Notes under the pieces: model-generated | Told to the model about the DNA's origin: nothing | The model's database searches: none | What the model saw: the letters and a program-made list of their open reading frames with translations, nothing else | Shown: piece by piece, positions 13,701 through 20,069 of the stretch | Position numbering within the stretch: the first letter of the stretch is position 1 | Layout: every line of letters begins with the position of its first letter | Assembly (NCBI GenBank): GCA_900759105.1 | Contig: CAAETY010000010.1 | Location: forward strand, 1 to 58,290 | Direction: 5' to 3' | DNA from: Peptococcaceae bacterium | Lineage (GTDB): Bacteria > Bacillota > Peptococcia > Peptococcales > Peptococcaceae | Length of the DNA stretch: 58,290 nucleotides | Translations under genes and position numbers: made by a program

Positions 13701-14249
13701 ATGGCTGAAAATCTGCAAAGCAAGCAAGTCATTGCAAAAATATTTGGCGTATCCACGCGCCGCGTCGAACAGCTCAAAGAAGAAGGTGTCATCAAAGGCC
13801 AAGGGAAGCCGACAAAATACGACCTGCTTCCGACAATACAGGCATATATTAAATATTTATCAGACAAAGCCTATGCGCGCGAACAAAAGCAGACTGACGC
13901 GGAGCTAGAGCAAGAAAAACTTGCTGCCGAAGTCCGTATCAAGCGTGCCAAGGCCGAAATGGAAGAAATCGAATTAAAGGAACTGCGAGCGGAGATGCAC
14001 CGCGCAGAAGACGTGGAGGCAATAACGACCGACCACGTCTTTTTTGTGAAGTCGATGATCATGGCGCTGCCGGGAAAGCTCGCAGTTGATTTATCCGGAA
14101 CGCATACAGCATCGGAACAATCAGCGCGTGTAAAGCGAGAGACGGACTATATTTTGCAAAGGTTGGCAGAGTACCGCTACGATCCCGAAGAATACAAGAA
14201 ACGAGTGAGGGAGCGGAGGGGGTGGAGTGACAAAGAGGAAGAGGAATAA
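13701..14249 (+). CDS. Terminase small subunit, Nu1-like
   Basis: This 182-residue protein has an N-terminal winged HTH (KQVIAKIFGVSTRRVEQLKEEGV, read in two parts) as in lambda Nu1, then a long charged coiled coil (about 60-115). It would bind the packaging site and hand DNA to the GpA-type large subunit. The large subunit lies 3.6 kb away, because toxin modules are inserted between them. A 9-bp hairpin (14254-14276) follows the stop. Confidence 0.8.
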   Translation: MAENLQSKQVIAKIFGVSTRRVEQLKEEGVIKGQGKPTKYDLLPTIQAYIKYLSDKAYAREQKQTDAELEQEKLAAEVRIKRAKAEMEEIELKELRAEMHRAEDVEAITTDHVFFVKSMIMALPGKLAVDLSGTHTASEQSARVKRETDYILQRLAEYRYDPEEYKKRVRERRGWSDKEEEE

Positions 14250-14319
14250 AAAACGCAATCAAGGGCGTTGATTGCGGGATGAAAGCGAATTAAAGGGTGC
14301 AAACTAGCACGTGATATGC

Positions 14320-14425
14320 TAGAATAAGGGTAAGACAAGTAAGCCTTTGACCGCTTTGCCTGTCAGACGGAAATGTTCATAGTGAACAAAACAAAAAGGA
14401 CAAGAGGTGGAGCTCTTGTCCTTTT
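14320..14425 (+). ncRNA. Candidate antitoxin RNA, copy 1
   Basis: A -10 TAGAAT (14320-14325) points to a start near 14332 on the plus strand. The first terminator is a 13-bp stem (14394-14406 and 14413-14425). The RNA would face the 3' end of the toxin mRNA, and read-through to the second terminator (14632-14654) would cover the whole gene. Confidence 0.5.
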
Positions 14426-14465
14426 CTATTCCTAATTTCTGGAAGGCTTAGACCGTTTGGCTCAG

Positions 14466-14558
14466 TTACTTCTTATTGTGACGACTGTCGAGCCATTGGC
14501 AGATGAGGTGGAGAAACACACCTGCTATGACAGTGTCGAGGATGACGGAAATATCCAA
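14466..14558 (-). CDS. Type I toxin-like membrane peptide, copy 1
   Basis: This 30-residue peptide (MDISVILDTVIAG, then a hydrophobic run, then ICQWLDSRHNKK) has one membrane segment and a charged C-terminus, like Fst/TxpA-type toxins that damage the inner membrane. It starts at TTG 14558, after GGAGG at 8 nt. The ribosome site lies at the foot of a hairpin (CAATCT/AGATTG). The minus-strand -10 TATAAT is at 14608-14613. A longer in-frame extension on this strand crosses promoter and terminator elements and is rejected. Confidence 0.55.
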   Translation of the reverse strand: MDISVILDTVIAGVFLHLICQWLDSRHNKK

Positions 14559-14631
14559 AGTGAACACCTCCAATCTAGTTACCAGATTGGGGAAGTAACC
14601 AAAATATATTATACACAGTTTGATATACTTG

Positions 14632-14655
14632 TACCACCTGAGAGGGTGGTTTTTT
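14632..14655 (+). terminator. Plus-strand terminator beyond toxin copy 1
   Basis: ACCACCT-gag-AGGGTGGT with six T. It lies just upstream of the toxin promoter on the other strand, so it ends antisense transcription there. Confidence 0.7.
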
Positions 14656-14699
14656 GATGCGTAATGATAATCTGGCTGGGGTGTAGATGAGGTGTGTAG

Positions 14700-14844
14700 T
14701 TGATAGCGAAAGTGTTTTGTGGTAATATGTGGGTAAGACAAGTAAGCTTTTGACCGCTTTGCCTGTCGTCCAGCGCATCCCGCTGTAGCAGTAAAGTTCA
14801 TTTGAACAAACGAAAAGGACAAGAGTGAGGGCTCTTGTCCTTTT
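14700..14844 (+). ncRNA. Candidate antitoxin RNA, copy 2
   Basis: TTGATA (14700-14705) and TAATAT (14723-14728) with 17-bp spacing make a good plus-strand promoter; the start would be near 14735. A 13-bp terminator stem (14813-14825, 14832-14844) gives an RNA of ~110 nt converging on the 3' end of toxin copy 2. Confidence 0.5.
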
Positions 14845-15075
14845 CTATTCCTATTTTTCGGAAGGCTTAGGCCGGATTGGCTCGGTTACTTCTCGCGACG
14901 ATTGTCGAACCATTTGCAGATGAAATAGAGGATAACCCCTGCCATAACATCGTCAAAGATAGCAGTAAAGTCCATTCGAACCACCTCCCTCTGGTTACGA
15001 GAGTGAGGGAGTAACCAAAACATATTATACACAGTTTGATATACTTGTACCACCTGAGAGGGTGGTTTTTTGATG
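14731..15075. repeat. Type I toxin module, tandem copy 2
   Basis: Second copy of the module at 14328-14658, same orientation. Confidence 0.85.
14886..14975 (-). CDS. Type I toxin-like membrane peptide, copy 2
   Basis: This 29-residue peptide (MDFTAIFDDVMAGVILYFIC, then KWFDNRREK) is clearly paralogous to copy 1: the pattern MD-x-x-x-I-x-D-x-V-x-AGV and IC-x-W-x-D-x-R is kept. It starts at ATG 14975 after GGGAGGTGG. In the leader CTCCCTC can pair with GAGGGAG and hide the ribosome site. The minus-strand -10 TATAAT is at 15024-15029. Keeping this protein pattern while the DNA diverges argues for selection on the peptide. Confidence 0.6.
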   Translation of the reverse strand: MDFTAIFDDVMAGVILYFICKWFDNRREK

Positions 15076-15091
15076 CTCAAATATAATAGAA

Positions 15092-15127
15092 AATCCCACA
15101 ACCAACGGTGGTGTTGATTGCGGGATT
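15092..15127 (-). terminator. Terminator of the HigBA-like operon
   Basis: A 15-bp stem (15092-15106 with 15113-15127, two G-U) is followed on the minus strand by TTTTCTATT. A near-identical element ends the RelBE operon at 15887-15922. Confidence 0.7.
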
Positions 15128-15131
15128 GGGA

Positions 15132-15410
15132 TTATAATGGTTGAAATTCGATTTTGACGCGCATGCCCAAGCCGTTGGCGAGGCGTTGCAGCGTTTTGAG
15201 AGATGGGTTGGCATTGCCACTCTCCAACTTGCTGATGTCAGATTGAGCAATGCCTGTTTTTTCGGAAAGTTGTTTCTGCGTCAAGCCGGTGGTTTTGCGT
15301 GCATCAATCATGGCTTGCATGAGGGTGAATTCAGGCTCTAGTGCGTCGTATTCAGCTTTGAATTCAGGGTCTTGCAATTGTTCATCGAGAAATTCTGTGA
15401 AGGTGGTCAT
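15132..15410 (-). CDS. HigA-like antitoxin, XRE family
   Basis: This 92-residue protein has a clear HTH (LTQKQLSEKTGIAQSDISKLE, in two pieces; ~38-60) and a C-terminal strand. It overlaps the toxin gene upstream by 4 nt in the toxin-first order typical of HigBA. It should neutralise the toxin and repress the operon through the palindrome at 15811-15828. It lies inside the terS-terL insertion. Confidence 0.85.
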   Translation of the reverse strand: MTTFTEFLDEQLQDPEFKAEYDALEPEFTLMQAMIDARKTTGLTQKQLSEKTGIAQSDISKLESGNANPSLKTLQRLANGLGMRVKIEFQPL

Positions 15411-15766
15411 TGTTGATTCTCCTTTCTAGCGAGATACTCTGAGCGATATTGTTTGGCACGTTCAATTTCTTTTAAGGGTGTCTTCTGCGTCTTTTTCACA
15501 AAGCCGTTTGTGAGAATGACCTTGCGGCCGATGACGAAGAAATATAACACCCTAGAGGTGTCGGAGCCTATTTTGGCCCGTAGTTCAAAGATGCCATCAC
15601 CCAAAGGTTTCGAATAAGGCTCTCGCAGGTCAGTGCCATTGGTGGCTAAGAGTTCGATTGTGCGCATCATTTTAGCGCGCATTTTCTTATCTAAACTTAG
15701 GAGGAACTCTTTGGCCGGTTCAGAGCCATCGGTTTTATCATAAAAGATAATTTCAAAATCATGCAT
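15407..15766 (-). CDS. HigB-like toxin, phage Gp49-like (RelE superfamily)
   Basis: This 119-residue protein matches the Gp49/HigB pattern: EIIFYDKTDGSEPAKEFL, KPLGDGIFELRAK, RVLYFFVIGRKVILTNGFVKK. RelE-fold toxins cleave mRNA on the ribosome. It is first in the operon. The promoter is TTGACA (15830-15835, minus strand) with TAAACT at 15807-15812, and the spacer holds an 18-bp palindrome. Confidence 0.85.
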   Translation of the reverse strand: MHDFEIIFYDKTDGSEPAKEFLLSLDKKMRAKMMRTIELLATNGTDLREPYSKPLGDGIFELRAKIGSDTSRVLYFFVIGRKVILTNGFVKKTQKTPLKEIERAKQYRSEYLARKENQQ

Positions 15767-15810
15767 TAGTTTAATACCTTCCGTATAGGATATATACTAT
15801 ATTGATAGTT

Positions 15811-15828
15811 TATAGGATTTATCCTATA
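15811..15828. promoter_or_regulatory. HigBA operator
   Basis: TATAGGATTTATCCTATA is a perfect palindrome with a 2-bp centre placed between -35 and -10 of the toxin operon; TATAGGAT recurs once more nearby (from 15785). Confidence 0.7.
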
Positions 15829-15886
15829 TTGTCAAGTTTTCATTGTGTTACCAGCGCTATTTTTGATGCTCAAAAATACAATAAAA

Positions 15887-15922
15887 AATCCCACAACCAA
15901 CGATGGTGTTGATTGCGGGATT
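15887..15922 (-). terminator. Terminator of the RelBE-like operon
   Basis: Same stem as at 15092-15127 with a longer minus-strand U-run. The two share about 60 bases including TTTTTGATGCTCAAA upstream. Confidence 0.7.
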
Positions 15923-15926
15923 AGGA

Positions 15927-16196
15927 TTAGCTGTTGTAAATCTCTCTTCTATGGCCGACTGTGAGAGCGAGGATGACGAGTTTATCGTCTTGGATGTCGC
16001 AGATAAGGCGGTAGTCGCCGATGCGATAACGCCACTGGCCTTTTCTATTGGCGGCGAGCGCTTTGCCATGCTGACGCGGGTCTTCACAGTCTGAAAGATT
16101 TTTATCAATCCATGCTGCAAGCATTTTTTGTGTATAACGGTCTAATTTTTTGAAATCTTTATCAAAACGCGAGGTTGTTTCTACAGTGTAAGTCAT
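15927..16196 (-). CDS. RelE/ParE-type toxin
   Basis: This 89-residue protein has the RelE pattern: TYTVETTSRFDKDFKKLD, GQWRYRIGDYRLICDIQDDKLVI and VGHRREIY, with the C-terminal Arg/His/Tyr cluster expected for an mRNA-cleaving RelE. It overlaps the antitoxin gene by 4 nt and is second in the operon, the usual RelBE order. Confidence 0.87.
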   Translation of the reverse strand: MTYTVETTSRFDKDFKKLDRYTQKMLAAWIDKNLSDCEDPRQHGKALAANRKGQWRYRIGDYRLICDIQDDKLVILALTVGHRREIYNS

Positions 16197-16414
16197 AAGT
16201 CTAACTCCTTACGGAGTTCAGAGAACGGTTTGCTTTGTTTGCCACTTTCGAGGTATTCCTTATAGGCTTGTTCCCCAACGGCAATATCATACTCGTCTTC
16301 AACTTTTTCAAAAAGCGCACGTTTGAAGGCTTCGCCTAGGGACATGGAATGTAATTTGGCATAGCTTTCAGCAATGGCACGTTCTTCTTGGTTCATTCTA
16401 ATGGAAAAGCTCAT
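16193..16414 (-). CDS. RelB-type antitoxin (DUF6290-like)
   Basis: This 73-residue protein has an N-terminal RHH (SFSIRMNQEERAIAESYAKL, GEAFKRALFEK) and an acidic, flexible tail that would wrap the toxin. ATG 16414 has GAAAGGAGAG upstream; the in-frame extension to 16516 crosses the operator and is rejected. Confidence 0.8.
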   Translation of the reverse strand: MSFSIRMNQEERAIAESYAKLHSMSLGEAFKRALFEKVEDEYDIAVGEQAYKEYLESGKQSKPFSELRKELDL

Positions 16415-16429
16415 GACACTCTCTCCTTT

Positions 16430-16450
16430 CTGTAATACATTGTAGTACAG
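16430..16450. promoter_or_regulatory. RelBE operator
   Basis: A 21-bp near-perfect palindrome, CTGTA-a-TACA-t-TGTA-g-TACAG, lies 15 bp before the antitoxin start, where an RHH antitoxin would bind. Confidence 0.65.
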
Positions 16451-16474
16451 AAACAAAGAAAAGTAAATAGGGGG

Positions 16475-16515
16475 TTGACTTATTGCCTTGCTTTTAGTAT
16501 ATTTTAAGCAAGGCA
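16475..16515 (+). promoter_or_regulatory. Strong promoter with 10-bp inverted repeat, before the RHH gene
   Basis: TTGACT (16475-16480) and TATATT (16498-16503) are 17 bp apart. TGCCTTGCTT (16484-16493) and AAGCAAGGCA (16506-16515) are perfect complements straddling the -10, an obvious operator for a repressor. Confidence 0.7.
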
Positions 16516-16530
16516 TAAAGTGAGGTGATA

Positions 16531-16701
16531 ATGATGACGCCTATGGGAAGACCACCAATAGATAATCCGAATACGATAAATCTAACAGTAAGAATCAATT
16601 CTGAATTAAATGAGAAGCTGATAGATTTTTGCAAAAAAAATAACCTCACTAAAGGTGAGGTGGTACGAATGGGGATTATCAAAGTTATCAATAATAAATA
16701 A
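16531..16701 (+). CDS. Small ribbon-helix-helix protein
   Basis: This 56-residue protein has GRPPIDNPNTINLTVRINSE as an N-terminal arm and strand, then two helices (LNEKLIDFCKKN, KGEVVRMGIIKVI). AGGTG precedes the ATGATG start. The inverted repeat over its own promoter is a likely target. It is co-directional with the ORF6N gene and may regulate it. The stop codon begins a hairpin. Confidence 0.7.
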   Translation: MMTPMGRPPIDNPNTINLTVRINSELNEKLIDFCKKNNLTKGEVVRMGIIKVINNK

Positions 16702-16737
16702 CCAGTCGATGCACCGACCAAAGCACAATCGACTGGT
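16701..16737 (+). terminator. Hairpin after the RHH gene
   Basis: ACCAGTCGAT (16701-16710) pairs perfectly with 16728-16737 around a 17-nt loop. There is no U-run, so it may be a processing or pausing site rather than a terminator. Confidence 0.4.
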
Positions 16738-16744
16738 TGAACGC

Positions 16745-16812
16745 GAAAGGAGTTCCTTTCATGAAATATTTTAACATAGAATGGCACTCCTTTCAAATTA
16801 CTAATAGGAGTG
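16745..16812 (+). promoter_or_regulatory. Leader with mutually exclusive hairpins and a leader ORF
   Basis: GAAAGGA (16745-16751) can pair with TCCTTTC at 16754-16760, or as GAAAGGAGT with ACTCCTTTC (16786-16794). CACTCCT (16785-16791) can instead pair with AGGAGTG (16806-16812), the ribosome site of the ORF6N gene. Only some of these can form at once. Confidence 0.45.
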
Positions 16813-16853
16813 AACAAAATGAATACAGTATGTATAGTAGAGCAGCCACTTGA
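16761..16853 (+). CDS. 30-codon leader peptide overlapping the ORF6N start
   Basis: ATG 16761 stands 8 nt after GAAAGGAG and opens a frame (MKYFNIEWHSFQITNRS...) that ends at TGA 16853, 34 nt inside the ORF6N gene in another frame. Ribosomes on it would open the hairpin that hides the ORF6N ribosome site, so it could couple translation. Nothing in the peptide suggests a function of its own. Confidence 0.4.
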   Translation: MKYFNIEWHSFQITNRSEQNEYSMYSRAAT

Positions 16854-17784
16854 AGTGAAGGAGTGGCAAGGTCAGCGAGTAATTACATTCAAAGATGTTG
16901 ACCGAGTACATCAAAGACCGGATGGGACTGCACGGAAAAGATTCAACGACAACAGAAAGCACTTTATTTCTAATGTTGATTACTTCCTTGTAAAAAGAGA
17001 AGATGTTGTAAGAAATGGCTCAACAAAGGCGTTTTCTTCAATGTCCGAAAAACGGACATTGGACGAAATTCGTCCATTGGAAATTCCACCCAAGGGATTA
17101 ACGCTGCTCACCGAATCCGGCTATCTTATGCTTGCAAAGTCCTTAACCGATGACCTTGCATGGGATGTGCAGCGTGCGCTGGTGAATAACTACTTCCGTG
17201 GGCGTCAGCCGGTGCAACAGCAGTTGCCGATGGATGCACCAATGCCGGTGCGTAAGACGTTCCGTGGGGTGCCGGTGATGACGACGAAGGATGTGGCACA
17301 GGTGATGCACTGTCGTCAAACAGATGCACGCTATTGGGCGACTCAGTGCAATCCGTGCGGCAGGGTGTTGGAAGAAGATGATTTGGACGTTTTTAAGCGA
17401 GAAAACGGCATTCGAAGCACGGCGAGCAAGATGGTGGCTTTGTACCGCTGTCAAGTGGAGGACATTTTGGACATGGCAGGAGCCAGTGAGGATATGTTAA
17501 ACGCTGTAAACGCTTATTTCGGTCAAGCCTCTCAATTAGAACGTGAAGATATGCGTTGTGCCGTCATGCAAGCGGATTTACTGTATAAAATCGCTAAAAA
17601 CATCAAAGACCCTGTCGTGAAAGAGATGAACTTCAAGGCGGTGACGGCGTTGTTGATTGATGTCGGGCTTTGGAATAACAAAGAAAGCGGTTTCAATGGT
17701 GTGACCGCCAACTGGGACATCAACTCAAGAGAAGGATGGAACAAATTAACCACCCTTCAAGAAGCAAAAAAACATTGGTTATGA
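16819..17784 (+). CDS. ORF6N-domain protein, candidate antirepressor
   Basis: This 321-residue protein has an N-terminal ORF6N domain (about 10-110: EWQGQRVITFKDVDRVHQR, NVDYFLVKREDV, LLTESGYLMLAKSL). Such domains share the KilA-N/Ant fold and are found in phage antirepressors. A central part (about 150-215, VPVMTTKDVAQVMHC) looks like a second DNA-binding unit. The C-terminus is helical. I chose ATG 16819 (AGGAGTG 6 nt upstream). It sits at the end of the toxin block, immediately before terL, away from the immunity region. Confidence 0.75.
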   Translation: MNTVCIVEQPLEVKEWQGQRVITFKDVDRVHQRPDGTARKRFNDNRKHFISNVDYFLVKREDVVRNGSTKAFSSMSEKRTLDEIRPLEIPPKGLTLLTESGYLMLAKSLTDDLAWDVQRALVNNYFRGRQPVQQQLPMDAPMPVRKTFRGVPVMTTKDVAQVMHCRQTDARYWATQCNPCGRVLEEDDLDVFKRENGIRSTASKMVALYRCQVEDILDMAGASEDMLNAVNAYFGQASQLEREDMRCAVMQADLLYKIAKNIKDPVVKEMNFKAVTALLIDVGLWNNKESGFNGVTANWDINSREGWNKLTTLQEAKKHWL

Positions 17785-17869
17785 ATTTATATGAACGGTG
17801 CGAATAGCACCCGACCCGGACAAGTCGTTAAAAGGTCTTTTTCTTATGCAACAAAAAGGTGGTGAGGCG

Positions 17870-19795
17870 GTGGGGAAGCAAAAGAAAATGCGCGCCGTTG
17901 AGCAAACCTTTTCCAAAGCCTTTGCAAATTATATGCCACCTGCCGATTTGACTGTGTCAGAATGGGCCGAGCAAAACAGAGTACTTTCGCGTGAAAACAG
18001 TGCGGAAGCGGGTCCGTGGCGCAACCAAAGAACACCGTATCTTGTCGAAATCATGGATGCCTTTACTGATCCAAAGATTGACAAGTTGACGCTTGTGGCA
18101 TCGTCGCAGGTCGGGAAGTCCGAGATGGAATTGAACATCATCGGATACATCATCGACCAAGACCCGGGGAGTATCTTGTACATCCATCCGAATATTGATG
18201 ATGCAAAGAAATTCTCACGCCTTCGCGTGGCGCCGATGATTCGCGATAGCAAAACACTCAAACGAAAGGTCGCTGATGTAAAAGGTCGAGATGCCGGAAA
18301 CACCATGCTGCAGAAGTCGTTCCCCGGTGGCATGTTGACCATGGTCGGCTCAAATAGCCCGAGTGGTCTTGCGTCAACGCCTGCGAAGTACGTTATCGGC
18401 GACGAACGGGACCGTTGGGCATTATCAGCCGGAACAGAAGGAGACCCGTGGGCATTGGCAGAAGCACGTACCACGACTTTTTATAACAAGAAAATGGTGG
18501 ACGTATCAACGCCGACAGTCAAAGGAGAAAGTCCCATTGAGCGGTCCTTTTTAGATGGAACGCAAGAAAGATGGTGCCACAAATGCCCGAACTGCGGAGA
18601 ATACAGTGACATTGTGTTTGATGACGTGGTGTTTGAGTTTGACACCATAGGAAGCGGCGACAAAACGGACTACAAAATAACAAAAATCGCATGGCGATGC
18701 CCGCAGTGTGGCTTGGAGTTTACAGAGGCACAAATGCGCGAACAGCCGGCGAAGTGGATTGCAGACCATCCGGAGGCCTACGATGAAGGCCATCGCTCCT
18801 TTTGGTTAAATGCCTTTGCAAGTCCATGGCAGCCATGGAAGAAAGTTATTCGTGCGTTTTTGAAGGCGCGAAAAGACCCGCAGCGGTTGCAGGTTGTCTA
18901 TAACACCATGCTCGGCCAATTGTGGGAAGACCGTGGAGACATGGCGGACGAAGATGAAATGCTTGCCAAACGTGAAGATTATGGCACCAGAGCGGACGGC
19001 ACACCCATCGAACTGCCGGAGGGCGTGTTGATGCTCACATGCGGCGTTGACACGCAAGATGACCGTTTAGAAGGGGAAATCGTCGGATGGGGAAAATTCT
19101 TTGAATCATGGGGAATAAAGAAGTTTGTTATCCAAGGCGACCCGTCGGACGAGCGGACATGGCTGCGATTAGACACGCATATTGACCACGTTTACAAGTT
19201 TGAAAACGGTCGTGGCTTGCGACCAACCATGACCTTTGTCGATTCCGGCGGGAACAAAACGCAAGAAGTTTATAAGCAATGCCGTGCGCGGCTACATAAA
19301 CGTGTCTTTGCCATCAAAGGGAAGGGTGGCGAGAACGTGCCATATACAAGACCGCCGTCAAAGGCGAACATCGTTGTAAACGGCACGGCGATTGCCAAAA
19401 CGTTTCTCTACACGCTCGGTGTTGATGCCGGCAAGGCTGCCATTTTGGAAGGAGCCATTCGTGTCACGGAACCGGGGCCAAAATATTGCCACTTCCCACG
19501 CGGGGACGACCGAGGGTACGACATTCGGTACTTCAACGGCCTACTTTCTGAGCGTCGTGTTACCAAAAAAGAACGAGGTCGGCTAAAAAGAATGTGGATG
19601 GTATTGCCGGGACACGAACGAAACGAACCGTTGGACTGTCGGAATTATGCCATGGCAGCGGCCTATGCCATCGACCCGGATTGGGAGGCATTAGAGCAAA
19701 AATTACACGAAAGTGCAGAGCAAACGCCAAAAACAGAGAGAAAAAGCAAAAAAAGCCACGTGAACAAGCGGTCAACCTATGAATCCGACTGGTAG
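17870..19795 (+). CDS. Terminase large subunit, GpA family
   Basis: This ~641-residue packaging motor has an adenine/Walker region with SSQVGKSEM (~78-86), IGDERDRW as the acidic motif, two zinc-binding pairs (CPNCGE, CPQCGLEF) seen in GpA-type terminases, and a nuclease half with CGVDTQDDRLEGEIVGWG and later FVDSGG. I set the start at GTG 17870 because AAGGTGG lies 7 nt before it; ATG 17846, ATG 17888 or GTG 17798 are possible. It is separated from terS by the addiction-module block. Confidence 0.93.
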   Translation: MGKQKKMRAVEQTFSKAFANYMPPADLTVSEWAEQNRVLSRENSAEAGPWRNQRTPYLVEIMDAFTDPKIDKLTLVASSQVGKSEMELNIIGYIIDQDPGSILYIHPNIDDAKKFSRLRVAPMIRDSKTLKRKVADVKGRDAGNTMLQKSFPGGMLTMVGSNSPSGLASTPAKYVIGDERDRWALSAGTEGDPWALAEARTTTFYNKKMVDVSTPTVKGESPIERSFLDGTQERWCHKCPNCGEYSDIVFDDVVFEFDTIGSGDKTDYKITKIAWRCPQCGLEFTEAQMREQPAKWIADHPEAYDEGHRSFWLNAFASPWQPWKKVIRAFLKARKDPQRLQVVYNTMLGQLWEDRGDMADEDEMLAKREDYGTRADGTPIELPEGVLMLTCGVDTQDDRLEGEIVGWGKFFESWGIKKFVIQGDPSDERTWLRLDTHIDHVYKFENGRGLRPTMTFVDSGGNKTQEVYKQCRARLHKRVFAIKGKGGENVPYTRPPSKANIVVNGTAIAKTFLYTLGVDAGKAAILEGAIRVTEPGPKYCHFPRGDDRGYDIRYFNGLLSERRVTKKERGRLKRMWMVLPGHERNEPLDCRNYAMAAAYAIDPDWEALEQKLHESAEQTPKTERKSKKSHVNKRSTYESDW

Positions 19796-19805
19796 GAGGT
19801 GCAAA

Positions 19806-20063
19806 ATGCCAACGAAAGAGACTATCAAAATACGACTGGAAGCACGAAAAAAAGCATTGTCGGCGGCCTATGAAGCGTACCAACAGTTGCTATCCGGACA
19901 GGTGAAATCCTACACCATCGGCTCGAGGACACTTACCCATCACAACCTCGGAGAATTAGAGACAACCATATCCAAATTGGAAAAAGAAGTGGACGAGCTA
20001 GAAAACATGCAGGCCGGCGGACGACGCAGAAGAGCGGTCGGTGTCGTGCCACGTGACCTCTAA
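19806..20063 (+). CDS. Head-tail joining protein, DUF6148/gpW-like
   Basis: This 85-residue protein is two helices joined by the segment SGQVKSYTIGSRTLTHHNLGE (in part), the mark of DUF6148 proteins that stand between terL and portal, as lambda gpW does. AGGAGGTGC precedes ATG 19806. The C-terminus is Arg-rich. Confidence 0.75.
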   Translation: MPTKETIKIRLEARKKALSAAYEAYQQLLSGQVKSYTIGSRTLTHHNLGELETTISKLEKEVDELENMQAGGRRRRAVGVVPRDL

Positions 20064-20069
20064 AAGGAG

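Larger units (their letters stand above)
14328..14658. repeat. Type I toxin module, tandem copy 1
   Basis: The segment from GGGTAAGACAAGTAAGC to the terminator TTTTTTGATG is repeated at 14731-15075. The outer ends (promoter of the antisense RNA, both terminators, toxin -10) are well kept and the coding part has diverged. Confidence 0.85.

Noticed and set aside
14559..14822. Long minus-strand frames upstream of both toxin peptides
   Set aside because: They run through the toxin promoter, terminator and antisense region; only the last 29-30 codons are conserved between the copies.
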